DNA of 64,000 bases from Tigriopus japonicus (Eukaryota; Arthropoda; Copepoda; Harpacticoida; Harpacticidae), in the NCBI GenBank assembly GCA_010645155.1, contig CM021317.1, positions 14,953,080-15,017,079 on the forward strand, in the 5' to 3' direction. Of this stretch, positions 19,820 to 33,039 are shown piece after piece. The stretch's first letter is position 1, and every line of letters starts with the position of its first letter. The notes under the pieces are model-generated. The model ran no database searches. It was not told where the DNA came from and saw only the letters and a list, made by a program, of their open reading frames with translations. Made by a program: the position numbers and the translations under genes.

Positions 19820-22800
19820 GAACGAGAGCGAGCTACTGGTTTTGTTTCGTGACTTGTCTGCTCCGTTGAAGCTGGCTGGCCGTGAATAAAAATTCATCAA
19901 GGGGCAGCAACCCTGTGGATTTAGGAGGGCGGCAACCCTGAGCGAACATGACTCGTTGTTGAGAGAGAGTCCGTCTGACTCTGGCCTGAAGAAAGACGAA
20001 TGATGAGAGTGCTTATTTTGCGTTTTGAGTGAATGATTGTTTTATTTTTCAGGCTAGGGTTTTTTACCCGGTTCATTCTGCAGAGAGAGAGAGAGGGGTT
20101 ACGATAATAATGAAAAGAGAGCTCTCAGGAGGAGGGGGAAAGAAAGAAGTGGCAACGATCCTGGAGGCTATTTAGACGGGTCTTTTGTTCGTTGTGTCTG
20201 GAGTTGGTATTTCAAATTGACGGCTCATGCTGCAGCGAGTACCATTGTGGCTGCGGTAAGTTGTGCGGAAGATGATGATGATGATGATGATGATGGTAAT
20301 GATTCTTCTACTCAAGCTTAGACCAACTTCCAAAGACACTTGTTGCATTCGAGTCTTGTTCTCCAGCATTATACAACTGAAAAACTCAAGTCTGAAGGAT
20401 AGAATGCGTGTTTTTTTAGTGAAGATTGAGAGCTGCAAAGGAAGGATTAGCTGATGATCATTGCCTGGAAAGGGCATTGGAATTTCTCTCCCTCACACAC
20501 CCCAAAAAAGGGGATCCCTAGTCTCTCCTTATCTAATCAGTCTAAGATCAAGCCCAAGAAAGACGAAGGACGAAGACGAAGGAGCAAAAAGGTCCTCCTC
20601 GCCCAAAATGGAGACAGAATAAAGTTTTACAATCCATATCAAACGAGTGCAATTATCGGCTCACAAAACAGCAGAGGGATCTCGAAGATCGAGAGACACC
20701 ACACGTTTTCCGAGACAAGATTGACACTTTTACTTTTCGGACATCTTCACAACGACGTTGACATCATGTGAAAGAGCCTTTGAGGATCGGGGAAGAAAAT
20801 CCACTTTTGAGAAAGCTTTGCGCGTCAAAAGCAGCTCAGCTGATCAAAATGACCCTTGGAATACAAGTATTTCGGGCAGTGTTTTGGGTGAGAACTACGG
20901 GTTTGATTTCCCTTGGCCCCAAAGACGTCGTTCGTTCAATGCAATGGATGGACGAGAATGGAGACGAGCTAACGAATTTTGGCACGGAACAGAGAAACTC
21001 TTGATTCACCTTGAAACGAGTCTAATGTCGAGCGAGGACAACCCACTCCAAAGGACGAAAACATCAACGGTGACATTTTACACACCCAAGATCAAATACG
21101 AGAGGAGAACAGAAAGCCAAGCAAGTAACCGACTCACCCCAAGAGATCAGTGAACTTTGGGGATTTGAATAGGAAGCACCTCTTGTCTGGACATGGATGG
21201 ATACCTGCTCTGAATCATACGTACATACGTAGACGTCGTCAAATCAGGGTTGCTTTAGTGCTCATGGATCGTTCACGCCCTGCTCATTCATTCATTCAGT
21301 AACTGACTGATTGGTCGTCGATCCTAATTTATTTTGGTACAGTCATGAATTTGTTCCTCTATGGACGGTCAAAATCGGATACACGATTTAGTCCGTCAGT
21401 CATATTGTTATATAAAGAGACGTTACCAGCTGAATATGTCAATACTTCGCTCGGTAGCAAACGCTTAAGTATACTTTGTTCAATACTTTGTTGAGGGTTG
21501 TGTTTGTAAAAGTGAAGCGTTAAAATCTCAAAAATATGTGTCATCAAAACTATAAAAGGGGAAAAATGGTCTATAAAGAAGCACCACACAAACTCTTTAA
21601 CTAAACAACTTTTGAGATCTAGAAGCAAATTAATTGCATGTCGTTCATTTTGGTTGTCTTAATCATCAACTTGATCAACTTATTGAATGAGCTAAAATAC
21701 CTTTTGCAGTTGTCACACGTAGCGGGTCAATGAGAAATGAAATCAAATCAAAGAGCCTTCTTTTAGGGCGCTCATTTAGTTTGGCAAATTTCAAATAAAT
21801 CTTGGGCAAATTTTCGAAATCGTGAAGGTTTCGTTTTGTGGAAAATTGGGTCTCAGCAGCCGTTTCGAAAAATGGCATTTTTATTACAAAATTAACATAA
21901 GTTAGCATAACGACACAGCAAAACGTTTTTGGTTTTGATTGCATGCTATTGTTCCAAAAAGGTAAATAAGAAAGGCTAGGCTATGTTTCCCCGCATTTGA
22001 CCCCTGAAATTGAGATTTCTTAAGTTTCAAGAATCCAAGCTTCTCTTTCATTTTACACAACAACCCATCAGATTCCCGATCCTCAGGCTCATCTGACATT
22101 CATGCAAATTTCAATGTCCTTGCTCTTGCCAAAACTGCGTTTAACCGAGAAACCCAAATCGCATCATCCCAAAACATGACGGCCAACCTTTTTTAAGATC
22201 CCTTGTGCCAAATGGGGAGCAACTAGCATAGGTGCTAATGCCAACTCATTTAAGTAGTGTGCACTTCATTTGTGCACTGCTTCCCGGATTGAGTGAGCAC
22301 ATGTCACACTAATGAGTGTGGCGGCACCATGCGCTTCTTGTTTCTCGTTCCCTTGGCTACGTATTTATTACTCGGGTGGAGCAAACAAACCTGAAACAAG
22401 AGCAGATCTGCAGGACCTACGAGAGTTACGTATATTGTTTTACAACAAGTGTAATGGCTTCCGTTCGTGTGACCCTTTTGCATTCACACCGCCGACAAGC
22501 AAGAACACGGATTTCAACTCCTTTCTGGTCCTTCTTCGGAAGCACTGCATGAAGTCAAAAAAGGAGAACACACGTGTGGCGAGAAGAGAGAACCCTGGGG
22601 AACCCCTTCTTCACTCTCTCACTTTCAACTTTGGCATGTTTTGTTTTTTAAATGCCGTCTGAGGCGGCATGTTTAAATGGATCATCATCCAAGCAAGAGT
22701 CGAGGAGGGTTTTCACTTTGAAGAAAAGCGTAATGGATTCAAATCCCGGATTAAAAGCGTCGTTTCCGAGACAATGGTCTTGTGTCAAGTGCCAAATCGT

Positions 22801-25800
22801 CAGACAGATAAACACACACGTGTGTGAGAGCGGCCACATGTGGATGAAGGGCGAGAGGATGATACTCTAGTTTAATTATTTTCTCAAGACACCGCTCGCT
22901 TTGACCTTTGAATCGTGTTCCTTTGGCTTCTTTTATTCCTCTGACTACTTTGGAAGTACGGTCGCCGAAAAAGAGACTTTTAAGCCCTTGTTTTATTTTC
23001 TGTGTCACGTCCCGAGTCAATTCATGTGCACACTTTTAGTGGGCGACGACGACAAAAGCCGACTGGGTCAAACAACAATATTCATTAGCTTTGGAGTTCC
23101 GCTCATTGGAAGCAATCAAACTCGTTGATGAGGAGAAGGACGCCGGTCCATGGGTTCAGAAGTCCTTGGGGGTACAAAACAGCAGTAGGGAGGGCATCCT
23201 CCTCCATCCTCTCATTTCTTAACTTGCACAAGCATTTTGGGTTGTCGGGCGGCATCCTTTTCAATTTTCATTCGCATCTCACATTCTCACTCACCCTCAT
23301 TCCATTTTTTTGATTGGCAGGGTTGCCATTAGCAACCCCATCTCAATTTCCATCAAAAGCCTTCAAGTTTCTTGAAAAAGTTTTTCGAATCGTTAAGTCA
23401 GGCGATTATTACGAACACAATCAGAGCATAGAAATTATCGGTTTATTTCAATGAATCGATATCTCTTTTCTGACGGATGTATAATAAAAGGCTCCCATCT
23501 CCATCCACTTAACCGCCCTTACTGGCCTGAAATTGTGGATCTGCTTCAATCGAATTGGCATCACTGGTTCATTTGGACGGAGAAAAATGATTTCGTCTTT
23601 TATCGGTGGGCCATTTTGCACCAAATGGCCTGAGTGTACCACCATGTATTAACTGTACATCGGATTGTTAAAGACCCACCGTCCAATACGTACGTACATC
23701 TCCTAGGAGACCCCGAAAAGGGTTCGCCGAGAGTGGCCTCTTCACACTTGATAGAAGTGTACGTAGTGCTACACACACGCATGGACTGACTCAGTTGGAG
23801 ATCGGTGGAGAATGACCCTTTAACTCAGCGGGGCGACTTCTGTCTTGTATTTAGCATGCCACTCACTCACTCACTCACTCTTCTGGAGCCAAGTCTTTTT
23901 CTTCCCTCTTCCATTCTCATCTCGAAAATTCATCCGAATGATCAAAATGTTAGAAGCTTTAGAAAAGTCTTGGTTTCCTCGTTGGGATCTCGGCGTTGCT
24001 TTTGTTCCGACAAAGTTTAGAATCAGATGTCCAGGCTTAATGAACAATATTGCGTTTGACTCTCCCGAGAAAGAGATTGTCTCGTCAAAGTGGACTAATA
24101 AATAATAAGAGTAGTCCCTTTGAGAGCCAAGTAGACAGAGGGATCTTTGTCCTTTTGATTTTTTTCCAAAGATGAAAGAGCCAGAAAGAGAGAACTTAGG
24201 GAGAAGAAGCATATTGCTCTCATCATGATCGGCTCTTGGCCGGGCTACTTACAACTACTTCTAAGTCTATCTTGGGCTTTATGATCGGCCATAAAAGCTT
24301 GTCTTGATGCTCTTAAAACTCAAAAACTTGGGCTCGCTCGCACGGCTCAAAAGTGACCAAAGCCCTGACTTAATGCGCCTAAGCACATGTACCGATCGAT
24401 ATAGATTGGACAAGAAAACTTTTTTCCACCTCTCTCTATCCAGTATCTAATGCATAAAAATGAGGGCCTTTGGTTTTTTTTCCCTAAAAAAAGGCAAATC
24501 AAGTCGTTGGAGGGGCGCAAATCATAAAAGAAACGTCATATTCTGAGAAATTTCCTCGCCGCTATTTTTTCCTTCTTTCACAAATCCGGTTGACAGGCTC
24601 AGACAATGACTTGATGAGTGAGTCCTATTTTTGCCGATACAGCACTCCAAATGGGTCCTTGACTCTGCTGTAGTAAGTAGCAATAAAAGCTTTCCTACTT
24701 ATTCCAATTTTGTGACTGGCCCTTGTTTGAATGACACTTTAGATACTTTTGTCCGTCATGAATGTTATTCGTAATGGCTCCACGAAAAACCATGGGGGTT
24801 GGAACTATTGACATGTCTATGACTTAATAAACCACTTCAGTCTTTTGACGGAATTCTATTAGAAGTCAGTCCTACTTGCAAAGGCCTACAATACAAATCA
24901 TGACCCATCACGCCTTTGAAACTCCGATGGCAATGAGGCACGATCGGCCAGATCCCTTGAAAGTGGAGATGTCGGCGACGATCTTTTTGGTCGTACGGGC
25001 TTCTGGTCCCTGCCAAAATCATGGATTTATGAGCGTGTGCCGTAAATACTTGTTGACAGGTTTACAGCCAAGCGTGACGGGAACAATCGGCTTTCGCCTC
25101 CTTGATGTCCTGCAAACGAGTGAGTGACCAGAGATTGGGGACTGGATGGATGGCGGACCATGGACAGACCAAACGATGAGAGTGGAATCGCTCAGGCACA
25201 CAACCGAAGCTACGAAAACATCATCTCCAATTCACACCATTACGGTCAGATGAGCTAAAGTTTCTCTAGACTAGAAAAGGTTCTTCTGATGTTTAGGAAG
25301 TCTAGCGCTAAGGATCTTTTAAAGAGTTGTTTTTCGTCTTTCTTTGAAATGAAGTGATGTCTTCATTTGTTTACCGCAGACAAGATATGTCTGTCGGCAG
25401 ACCTTAACCAGGAAGTACCTTAATTCAGGAAAAATACCGAGTGATTGAGGAACTGGCAAGCCTTTAGCAAGCTAATCAAGGCATTATTCAGGTGGTTTCA
25501 AAACCAAATATGTCGAGAACATTTATGTCATTTTGCCTCTAGATGAAGTTGTATTAGCTGAAATAAAGACTAGAGGCAAGTTTGGTATATTGTCTGAAAT
25601 AAGTACCAAGCGGAGAAACAAACTAACGACAAGATGTCGTTTCGGGAGGGGATGTGGTGTAGTAGATCCAAGGTAGGTCTCACGTACTTTTTCAGGTTTT
25701 GTATAGTTTAGGTAATAATCAATAATAATAGGGTGATAAAAATCCGCAACCAACCAAAAAGAAGGGGGTCGGAAACAACTCGAATGTGCCCACAGTGACC

Positions 25801-28052
25801 CAAGACGATTTTGGAAAGCCGTAGAGGTATCAGAGAAGTCCCAAATATTAAGTGAGCTCTAGAACCATCCAAAGTAGCTGCTGTTCTCGTGGGCGTGGGA
25901 AGAATGTGAGTGTTCAATTGTGGACTTTGTTAGCCACCATTTTCTTTGCGGTGGATCTCTACTCAGACCAGCTCAAATCTAATGGGCCTGAACCCTTAAA
26001 GCTGCTGTTTTTAAATCATATTGCGTCCTCTTTAGATCATCAAACCAGCATCTTTGTGCTCCTAAAAAAATATCATTCAGCTGTTGAGGTTCTTCCCTAG
26101 CCATTTGTGGTCAGCGGTAAACAATCTGAAAGAGAGAGGAGGAGACGCAGAAGGAAGAATTTGTCACGTTTGTCCCCTCTTGCCCAAATTCTGCCGTATT
26201 CTCCCTGAGTTGTCGGCCTTTAGGAGAACAGACAGAAAGCTTATTCGTACTACTGTACATTCAGCTATCTCTAATCATACTCGACACACGTGTACAGACC
26301 TATTGGTCTATGTATCAACTCAGCATCCCCCTTTTTGCGTTCAGTTTGCAGTTCTTAACCCTCATCCAAAAAGCTTGGCGTATGCAGAAATGGAATATGG
26401 ACACATTACAAAATCCTGACTCCCCCCTTGAGAGTGCGCTAAGAAAACGAGGCGAGGGGAAATCTAATCCCTCTCTCTTGCTCTGAGGTTCATTTAAGAG
26501 TCCAACTATCTGTAGTTGATGAGGCAGTTTTTTTTTTTTAAAGGTACTCTTTGATGCAGAAACAAGGGCAAAAATTTTCATACACCTTCAAGCATAATTT
26601 TCTTAGTGCAAATTCAAACTGGACGAGGGTTTTTAGCACTGTCGAGAATGGTCACTTTTTGAGTGAGTCTGTAATCGGTTTCGGTTGCAACACGATGTTT
26701 CCGTAGTTATTGGACATTTTTCAGTTTTTGGGAAGTGTTATTCGTTCGCCTGGAACGAGGCCTGAAGTCCAGTTCCAAATGTCTGACAGTGCGGCCAAAA
26801 ACGTTCACGTAAGCTATATAAAAACTCAAGTTGCAAACACTCATCCCAAGTAAGTTAGGTTTGTTGGGTCCTCCAAAAAAACTCCTTGACATTCATTCTG
26901 ATGAAAAGATATAGAGAATGAGTTAAATTACCTAGAGAAGCCTCTCATTAGGCTCTATTCCCCCGCAGCCTCGCATTCTTGGCTCAAATTGGGAACACTT
27001 GAATTGTTCGTGGCAGAGGACACCGTTGTATTCAAACATTTTAGCTCTGAAGGAACACGAACCTCACAGAGGGTGCACACGTGTAAAAAGGGGCAAACCG
27101 ATTTTGAAGCTTTTTTTCTGCAGTTGTCCATATCTTCTTTAATTTGTAAGAGAAAATTGATTGTCAATTATAATCTTAAGTTTTTCACGTGTTCATTGTC
27201 TTTAATTCACAATTTTTCTGTTTTTGGCATTCTTTGTATGATACACGTTTAATCTAACGAACACCAAAACATCGGCCACATCTAAACACAAATCCTTTAA
27301 GACCCATCACAAACAAATTTAATTTTGAAGGAAAAATGATAATAAATGAAAGAAACAATCATCAAATATATCTCTTTAAGTAGGTCTCCCCCCCTTTGGG
27401 ATATTATAAAACATTGGTAAAGTTCATGGGGAATCTATTTTTTTAGGACATAAATTTCAGTCAAATATAAACTGATTAGTCTAAGGCGTTCAAAAAAAAT
27501 CTTTAGGCAAAATAGCAGTCCAACCCCCTAATCTCAACACTGGCAAACGTTGCAATAAGAAAGTTTCCTTTTTTTGCCCTTTTCACGGCGTCTTCCCACC
27601 GTGAACGAGAAGAAGAAAGGAATTAAGGAATCCGAAAAAGATCTCGACGCAGCTTTCACTCCTCTGTGCGCAGGACGAGCAGCGAAATCATTGGGATATT
27701 TGTGCATCTATTATCTCGGCTCCATATCCAATTTACAATCGCAGTGGTTCATATTCATTCTCGGCTGTTTCTGAAGTGGTTCTTGTGGTGGCTCAGTTTG
27801 GTGCGCTATGGTCAAGATCCGAGGTTGAGCATGGAAGCCGGAGAGAATGGCTAAGGCGTGGTCGGTCAGGCATTGGCGAAGAAGTTGCTCCCTCTCCCGA
27901 TGATCTACCACCTCTTTCTTCACATTCCAAGACGATCTTCCAATGGTGGAGCTGTCCTTCCACCCATTCTCCTCATCTTCCAAAGCAGGTTTCAAGCCGG
28001 TGACCGGCGGCGCTGAGCTAAATCGTGATAAAAAGTGACTGTTGATGGTAGC
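19820..28052. other. Intergenic region upstream of Pax3/7 and the EF-hand gene
   Basis: The Pax gene (-) and the EF-hand gene (+) diverge from this 8.2-kb stretch, so both promoters should lie in it. Seen: (GA)n at about 20081-20096, (GAT)n at about 20271-20295, an octamer-like ATGCAAAT near 22103, TCAC repeats near 23864-23880, a small hairpin at about 25535-25577 (CCTCTAG/CTAGAGG), and TATA-like strings near 26815 (TATATAAAAA) and 27405 (TATAAAA). No coding frame is convincing. Confidence 0.5.
20271..20295. repeat. (GAT)n microsatellite
   Basis: Perfect GAT trinucleotide run upstream of the Pax3/7 gene. Confidence 0.9.
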
Positions 28053-28115
28053 ATGGATATCCTCTCCGAGATTGAGGCATTAGAATTCAAAGAAGCATTT
28101 GATGAATTTGACAAG
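28053..28115 (+). CDS. EF-hand gene exon 1
   Basis: Encodes [21 protein letters not shown], 21 residues, ending inside the first calcium loop at donor AAG|GTAAGC. The E helix of EF1 (EFKEAFDEF) matches the calmodulin family. A 1.6-kb intron follows. Confidence 0.85.
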
Positions 28116-31100
28116 GTAAGCAAGCTCTAAGCTTCCAACATTGATTTCTTTTTGTGCCTATGATGTCAATTAATCGGAGTCCTCAGAGCTACGAGTCGCG
28201 CAAAAAACAGGGGGCTTGGATGTACTCTCAGCATCAAAGAGTGCGCGATTTGTGGGTCATCTATCAGGTAGATATTGGATTTTTGTATCCCTAGCAAAGA
28301 TATTGATCATTGAGCCTTGTTAGACCTCCTCGAAAAATGACAGCTCACTGATATCGTCGTGGCTTCAGCATCGCATGAATGTCTTGAATGTTGCTCTTCG
28401 TTCAGAAATGGCCCTGGCCTCAATTGATCTCGAGGAGCGGGCCATGAAAACGCACGCACGGGTCGTCGTTTCGAAAAAGTCTGACTGTCTTCAGCGCGCT
28501 GAATAACAATAGAAACCTGCCCCAAAGATTATGTCAAAAAGACAACCTTTCACTCAGATCATAATTTATCCTCCCGGACATCCAAGCCCAACTGCTAACA
28601 ATGACGTCAGGCCTTGAGAAAGATTGCTCTGCCTTCAGGACATTTGAATCTGTGACGGAAATGAGAATCTATTACTCGTGTTTTTCCCCGGATGTCCGGA
28701 TCTCTGGACACAAAGATCTGGATTGGAACATGATCTTGGTGAAAGGGTAGGAAAATCGTCAGGGAAACCCAGCTCTGGCCAATAAAAGCGCGTTGATTTG
28801 TTCAAAAAGTACGGCCAAGTGCAAGGAAGTCGAATTGGATTGCCGATTGATCGAGTTCCTATCAAGTCATGCCTAGCAAAGAGTCTGGAACATTTAGGGC
28901 GAAGATATAGAATGTTCCATGCTGCCTTCGAGAAGTTTAGGGAATGAAGCAAAACATCAAAGAACGACAAAATCATGTGCGCTCTCTAAGATTTTTCGTT
29001 TGGCCACCTTGTGAAACCCTTGTAATGCATGCAGAAAACGCACATTGGTTGACAGGGCACTTGTCTTAAAGGATTCTTGTTGCATTGTTCCTCGCTCGAC
29101 TGTCTCGAAATTTTTAAACTAATCGGCCATTTTCCCCATGACAAACTCGAAGCGAACCCTTTGTGTCGAGCTCATCTGGACCAAGATCAAATCGAGTGAG
29201 CCACGACGATTTCGCTGTGGGGGAAATCAAAGGCAACAACAATGATGGAGAAAACATTTGAGTTGCGCACATTTCCGATGTATGCGTTTTTTCCCTCTTC
29301 CGAATCTCTGTCTTTCCCGAAATTGAGAGAAAAAGGACGACAAACAAAATGATGTTCTTCAACTTGCCCGGGTGTATCACATGTTTCTCCCCACGATTCT
29401 CCAAGTGGGCCAACGAGGCTCGCTTTACTCCAAAGTATCGTCCAGTTCAGCCGTCCACTGTGTGTGGGTCCGTTTCTCATTCTTCGGATGAGAATTGGGA
29501 CATTTGCCAAAGACACTTATTCTTTTCCGTGTGTCTGTCGGCGCTTGGACCGAGTAGAATTAATCAGAAAACAAAACAAAATACGAGTTCGTGGACTTTT
29601 GAGACTGTCGATCGATCGATTGTGTTTTCTGTCGTCCCTGGGGCCGACCGAGACCCTCTCGGTGACGAACTCTTGACGAGAATATGAATGAACGGAATGC
29701 CTTTGCTTGACGTGCCTTGTTTGTCGTTTTCCATTCCAGGATAGGAGTGGATCCATCTCCACCAAGGAGTTGTTATTTGTCATGCGGTCCATCGGCCAGA
29801 ACCCGACCGAGGACGAGATCCAGGACCTCATCATGGAGTCGGATCTCAATGGGGATGGCACCATCGACTTCAAGGAGTTCCTCGCCATGATGAAGCGTAA
29901 GAGCGCAGAAACTGACCAAACAGAGGTGAGCCCCCTCATGGGAGTTCGACACTCATTTTTGTTTTGTTTCACGGTCCTTTATGTCAGTCACAGTTGTTCG
30001 TCTCTCTGGTTTATGAACATATTAATGAATGATCACAACACTTTTGAGTCGCATTTTTACATACACAGCTTATTAACCACGATTCTTAACTCAAGCTTCG
30101 CTGCAAACAAAATTGAATCTTGCATCGTCACTAAAGGGTTGGGCTCAATCACGTTGACTTGCAGCTAACGCGTGGATGGCTAGAGGCATGACCATGAAAG
30201 GGACAGAACATTTCCATTTATGAGCTGACAATTGGCCGCGAGCAAAAGGAGCACTTTTGTTTGACAACGCAGTCAATCTTTGTTCTTTGACACCCCCGAC
30301 TTCTGATTTTTCTAGTACTTTCTCTCTTTTCCATTCCTCTTGTGAGAGAAGATTGAACAAGATATCAATGAAATCAATGTGACAACTGACTCTGGTATTT
30401 ATTCATAACACTCCACGCTTTTGAAATCAAGCTCTGATTGCCGACTTTCATGAGGCCAGGTGCCTTGGACTTTAACATTTCGTAACCAAAAAGAAAACCA
30501 AAAACTTTTTTCCGGACCCTTGATTGCAGGTCATTTTTGGAATGGGTTAAGTGAATCCCAATGCATGCAAGTTGTCAATTTGTATTGCTCTTGTGAATAG
30601 AGTACTTGGTTATTTCTCACAGGCGCTCCGGGAGGCATTTAGAATTTTTGACAAAGATCGATCAGGATTCATTGAGGCCAAGGAGATCTTCTCTGTCACG
30701 AGCACTCTTGGTCAGGCTCTGTCCAAGGAGGAACTCAATGCATTCATGAAGGAGGCTGATTTGAATGGCGATGGGAAACTTGACTATGCGGAGTTTGCCA
30801 AAGTCATGACCAAAAAGGATTGAATGTCTCCAATGACCACTACTACTTACGGGCTCCATCAGTGTTTGGAGCTTTGAATGAGGAAGAAGACCTGGACCAA
30901 GACAACTATGATGACCCGCATGCTCCAACTGAGATTGTGATACTTTTACAAACATATACCAATGATTCATCATTATCTTCAAGTATTTCTCCATTGAGTA
31001 TCCAGCCCCATCACCATTTACGCACATGGGAAATGGGCCGCAGATAATGAATGGCCAATGTGAGTTTTCTGGCTGGACCCATCTTGATCCTTTGTTCTAA

Positions 31101-32396
31101 CGATCTGCAGCTTTGGTTTGGCCCCTCACCCTGATCAGCTCGATACTTTGGTAACTCTGTACCTTTGGGTTGATAAACCAGGCAAAGTTCTTGGGATGCT
31201 GGTGGGTTTTTTTGATTAGCATCCATGATTTTCACTCCCCTCACCCATCCATCCATGGCAACTGAAATGTCTTACCTTTACAGGTTCAAAATGCTTAAAA
31301 GTAGTATATTAAATTGCCAAGCAACAAAAACTGGTTGCAAATTGTTTCAATGAACCATTGAGGAGCCCGGCCCTGTAGAGGAACGACTGCATTTAAATAC
31401 GAATGCAGTATTGCAAACAAGTTTTAATTTAGCAGAAATTACAATGGCACCACAAATTATATCCGTAAAATACACCGCACGCAAATAGCACTTGATTTCT
31501 TTCCAAAATATTTCCTCTTGGGTGCCCCCAAAGCAGAATAGTTAAATGGATCGCTATGGATGGACAATGTACAGCCACCAACTTTGACATCTAACGAGAC
31601 GTTGGCTTTGAGAATGCCGATAATGAGATGTAACTAAGACCCCAATAATGTTCAAAAAGCGTTATGATTATGATAAGGTTATTATGTTCGATCACTAAAC
31701 CTAGCCTTCGGGAAGCATGGAAATGACCAACTACTGCCTTCGATTCTTCTTCTTCTTCTGACATTTCTTCTTCCTCTTCCATTACCGTTTCCTGATCTCT
31801 TCCGACTGACTTGCATGACTTTTGGGACAACGTTGGAACGGTTGGAACATCAGCCATTACCACCTTATTTAGTAGTAAATCGACAAGTACCACTTTACTT
31901 TCATATGTTGGACCTTTTGGTAGTTAGTGTTAGTGCCCGCACAATAGAATGTGATTTGCACGTCCATTGCCGTGATAGTAGTGCATGTTTTGGAGCAGCA
32001 GTAGTAGTATCCTCATTATTATTAACTCCCCACCACAATCGACTTTGGCCTTTTGAGCCATTGTGTGAATTGTGCATTGTGCTCAGCACTTTGTGTCCGT
32101 GTGTGTTATTGTCGTTGCTGTCTGTCTGTTGTGCAGTTGGCCGAGGTGAGCCCTGGCCAGCTACTACTACATAGAGAAGTTCACTTTTATTCTTACAGGA
32201 CCTCAAGGAGGCCTTCAGGATATTTGACAAGAACAAAAATGGCTTCATCGAGGTGAAAGAACTGAAGAACGTCACGACCATGCTTGGTCAAAAATTGACA
32301 GATGACGAATTCGAAGAGTTCTGGAAAGAAGCCGACGTCAATCACGACGGTAAACTCGACTACAATGAGTTTGTCAAAGCCATGGCAAACATATGA
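28053..32396 (+). CDS. Calmodulin-like four-EF-hand protein with two alternative last exons
   Basis: Exons are 28053-28115, 29740-29925, then either 30623-30823 (form A, 149 residues) or 32199-32396 (form B, 148 residues); all junctions are phase 0. Calmodulin itself is about 149 residues. Four canonical 12-residue calcium loops lie at residues 20-31 ([12 protein letters not shown]), 56-67 ([12 protein letters not shown]), 93-104 and 129-140. The protein is close to calmodulin in layout ([24 protein letters not shown]) but clearly diverged, so it is a calmodulin-like or troponin-C-like calcium sensor rather than calmodulin. It should bind calcium and switch target proteins in the cytoplasm; the target is unknown. 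AATAAA at 33032 suits form B. The start ATG follows a GATGGTAGC leader; no earlier in-frame start was chosen because the EF1 helix begins directly. Confidence 0.9.
29740..29925 (+). CDS. EF-hand gene exon 2 (EF1 loop to EF2)
   Basis: Acceptor TTCCATTCCAG, donor GAG|GTGAGC; 62 residues. It completes loop 1 ([10 protein letters not shown]) and encodes the whole of EF2 ([17 protein letters not shown]), then a [11 protein letters not shown] linker like the calmodulin central helix. Confidence 0.93.
30623..30823 (+). CDS. EF-hand gene alternative last exon A (EF3-EF4)
   Basis: Acceptor TTATTTCTCACAG, then 66 residues and stop TGA. Loops are [12 protein letters not shown] and [12 protein letters not shown], both with full calcium ligands (D1, D3, S/D5, E12). 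An ATTAAA at 31308 could serve as its poly(A) signal. It ends AKVMTKKD. Confidence 0.9.
   Translation, partial: ALREAFRIFDKDRSGFIEAKEIFSVTSTLGQALSKEELNAFMKEADLNGDGKLDYAEFAKVMTKKD
31308..31313 (+). terminator. Possible poly(A) signal ATTAAA of EF-hand gene form A
   Basis: The common variant ATTAAA lies 485 nt past the exon A stop and well before exon B. Premature polyadenylation here would favour form A. Confidence 0.25.
32199..32396 (+). CDS. EF-hand gene alternative last exon B (EF3-EF4)
   Basis: Acceptor TTTTATTCTTACAG, then 65 residues and stop TGA. Loops are [12 protein letters not shown] and [12 protein letters not shown], at exactly the same residue positions as in exon A. It differs from A at many positions, including FEEFWKEAD in place of LNAFMKEAD, which adds a Trp, and ends VKAMANI. 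Same phase and same domain content as A indicate duplication of the last exon. Confidence 0.9.
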   Translation, partial: DLKEAFRIFDKNKNGFIEVKELKNVTTMLGQKLTDDEFEEFWKEADVNHDGKLDYNEFVKAMANI

Positions 32397-33031
32397 GGAG
32401 GAGCTACTACTCTACCTGACTTTGCCCGTCGTTCTCAACGACAACAGTGACAACAATTGCAATTGTATGAAGCGATAATAACAGCACCATCACCACCACC
32501 ACCAACTACAACCATTTTCGTCTTCTTCTGAAGAAGAAAGACCTTCAGTTTTGTAGAGCCAAAGAACAGAGCCGTCAATGACGACGACCTTGATTTGTCT
32601 CCAGCCCTCAAGCAAGGTCGAGACGTATGCTCAAGCACATATTCTTTATATTTTCTTTAAGAGACCCGTTTGTGCACGTGAAATGTAGACTTACTCAATC
32701 CAACCCTGCACTACCCCATTGACCCCAAGTTTCCTCGCCCTTGTCTCAAAAATTCAGCACTGAACTCAATGCTTCGTTGTTCTTGTTCCAAGACGCCTTT
32801 TTTACCTTCCAAAGTTCTCTCTCCCCTCGCCAATCAAGTATCCAGTAATTACTTCATTATCCTCCGCCAAGAAGGGTGGGTGAAAGACTCGTTGTTGTAT
32901 TACCAATATTACGTTTCAAACATGTCAGTCCTGCGCCAATAATTGCCAAAGTTGTGTGAATTCTATTCCCCCACCTCTGCTTCCCAGTCATTATTATTCC
33001 ACAGCCTCTGTCCTAATAGTTTAGAGAATGA

Positions 33032-33037
33032 AATAAA
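33032..33037 (+). terminator. Poly(A) signal AATAAA of EF-hand gene form B
   Basis: First AATAAA downstream of exon B, 636 nt past the stop codon. Position and strand fit; no other canonical signal was seen between. Confidence 0.45.
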
Positions 33038-33039
33038 TC

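Noticed and set aside
23574..23600. miR-184-like TGGACGGAGAA
   Set aside because: Only the first 11 bases match and no hairpin surrounds it; chance is enough.
31591..31893. Acidic minus-strand ORF ([12 protein letters not shown]... Glu runs) in the EF-hand gene
   Set aside because: The Glu runs come from TTC simple sequence; it is antisense within an intron with no homologous feature.
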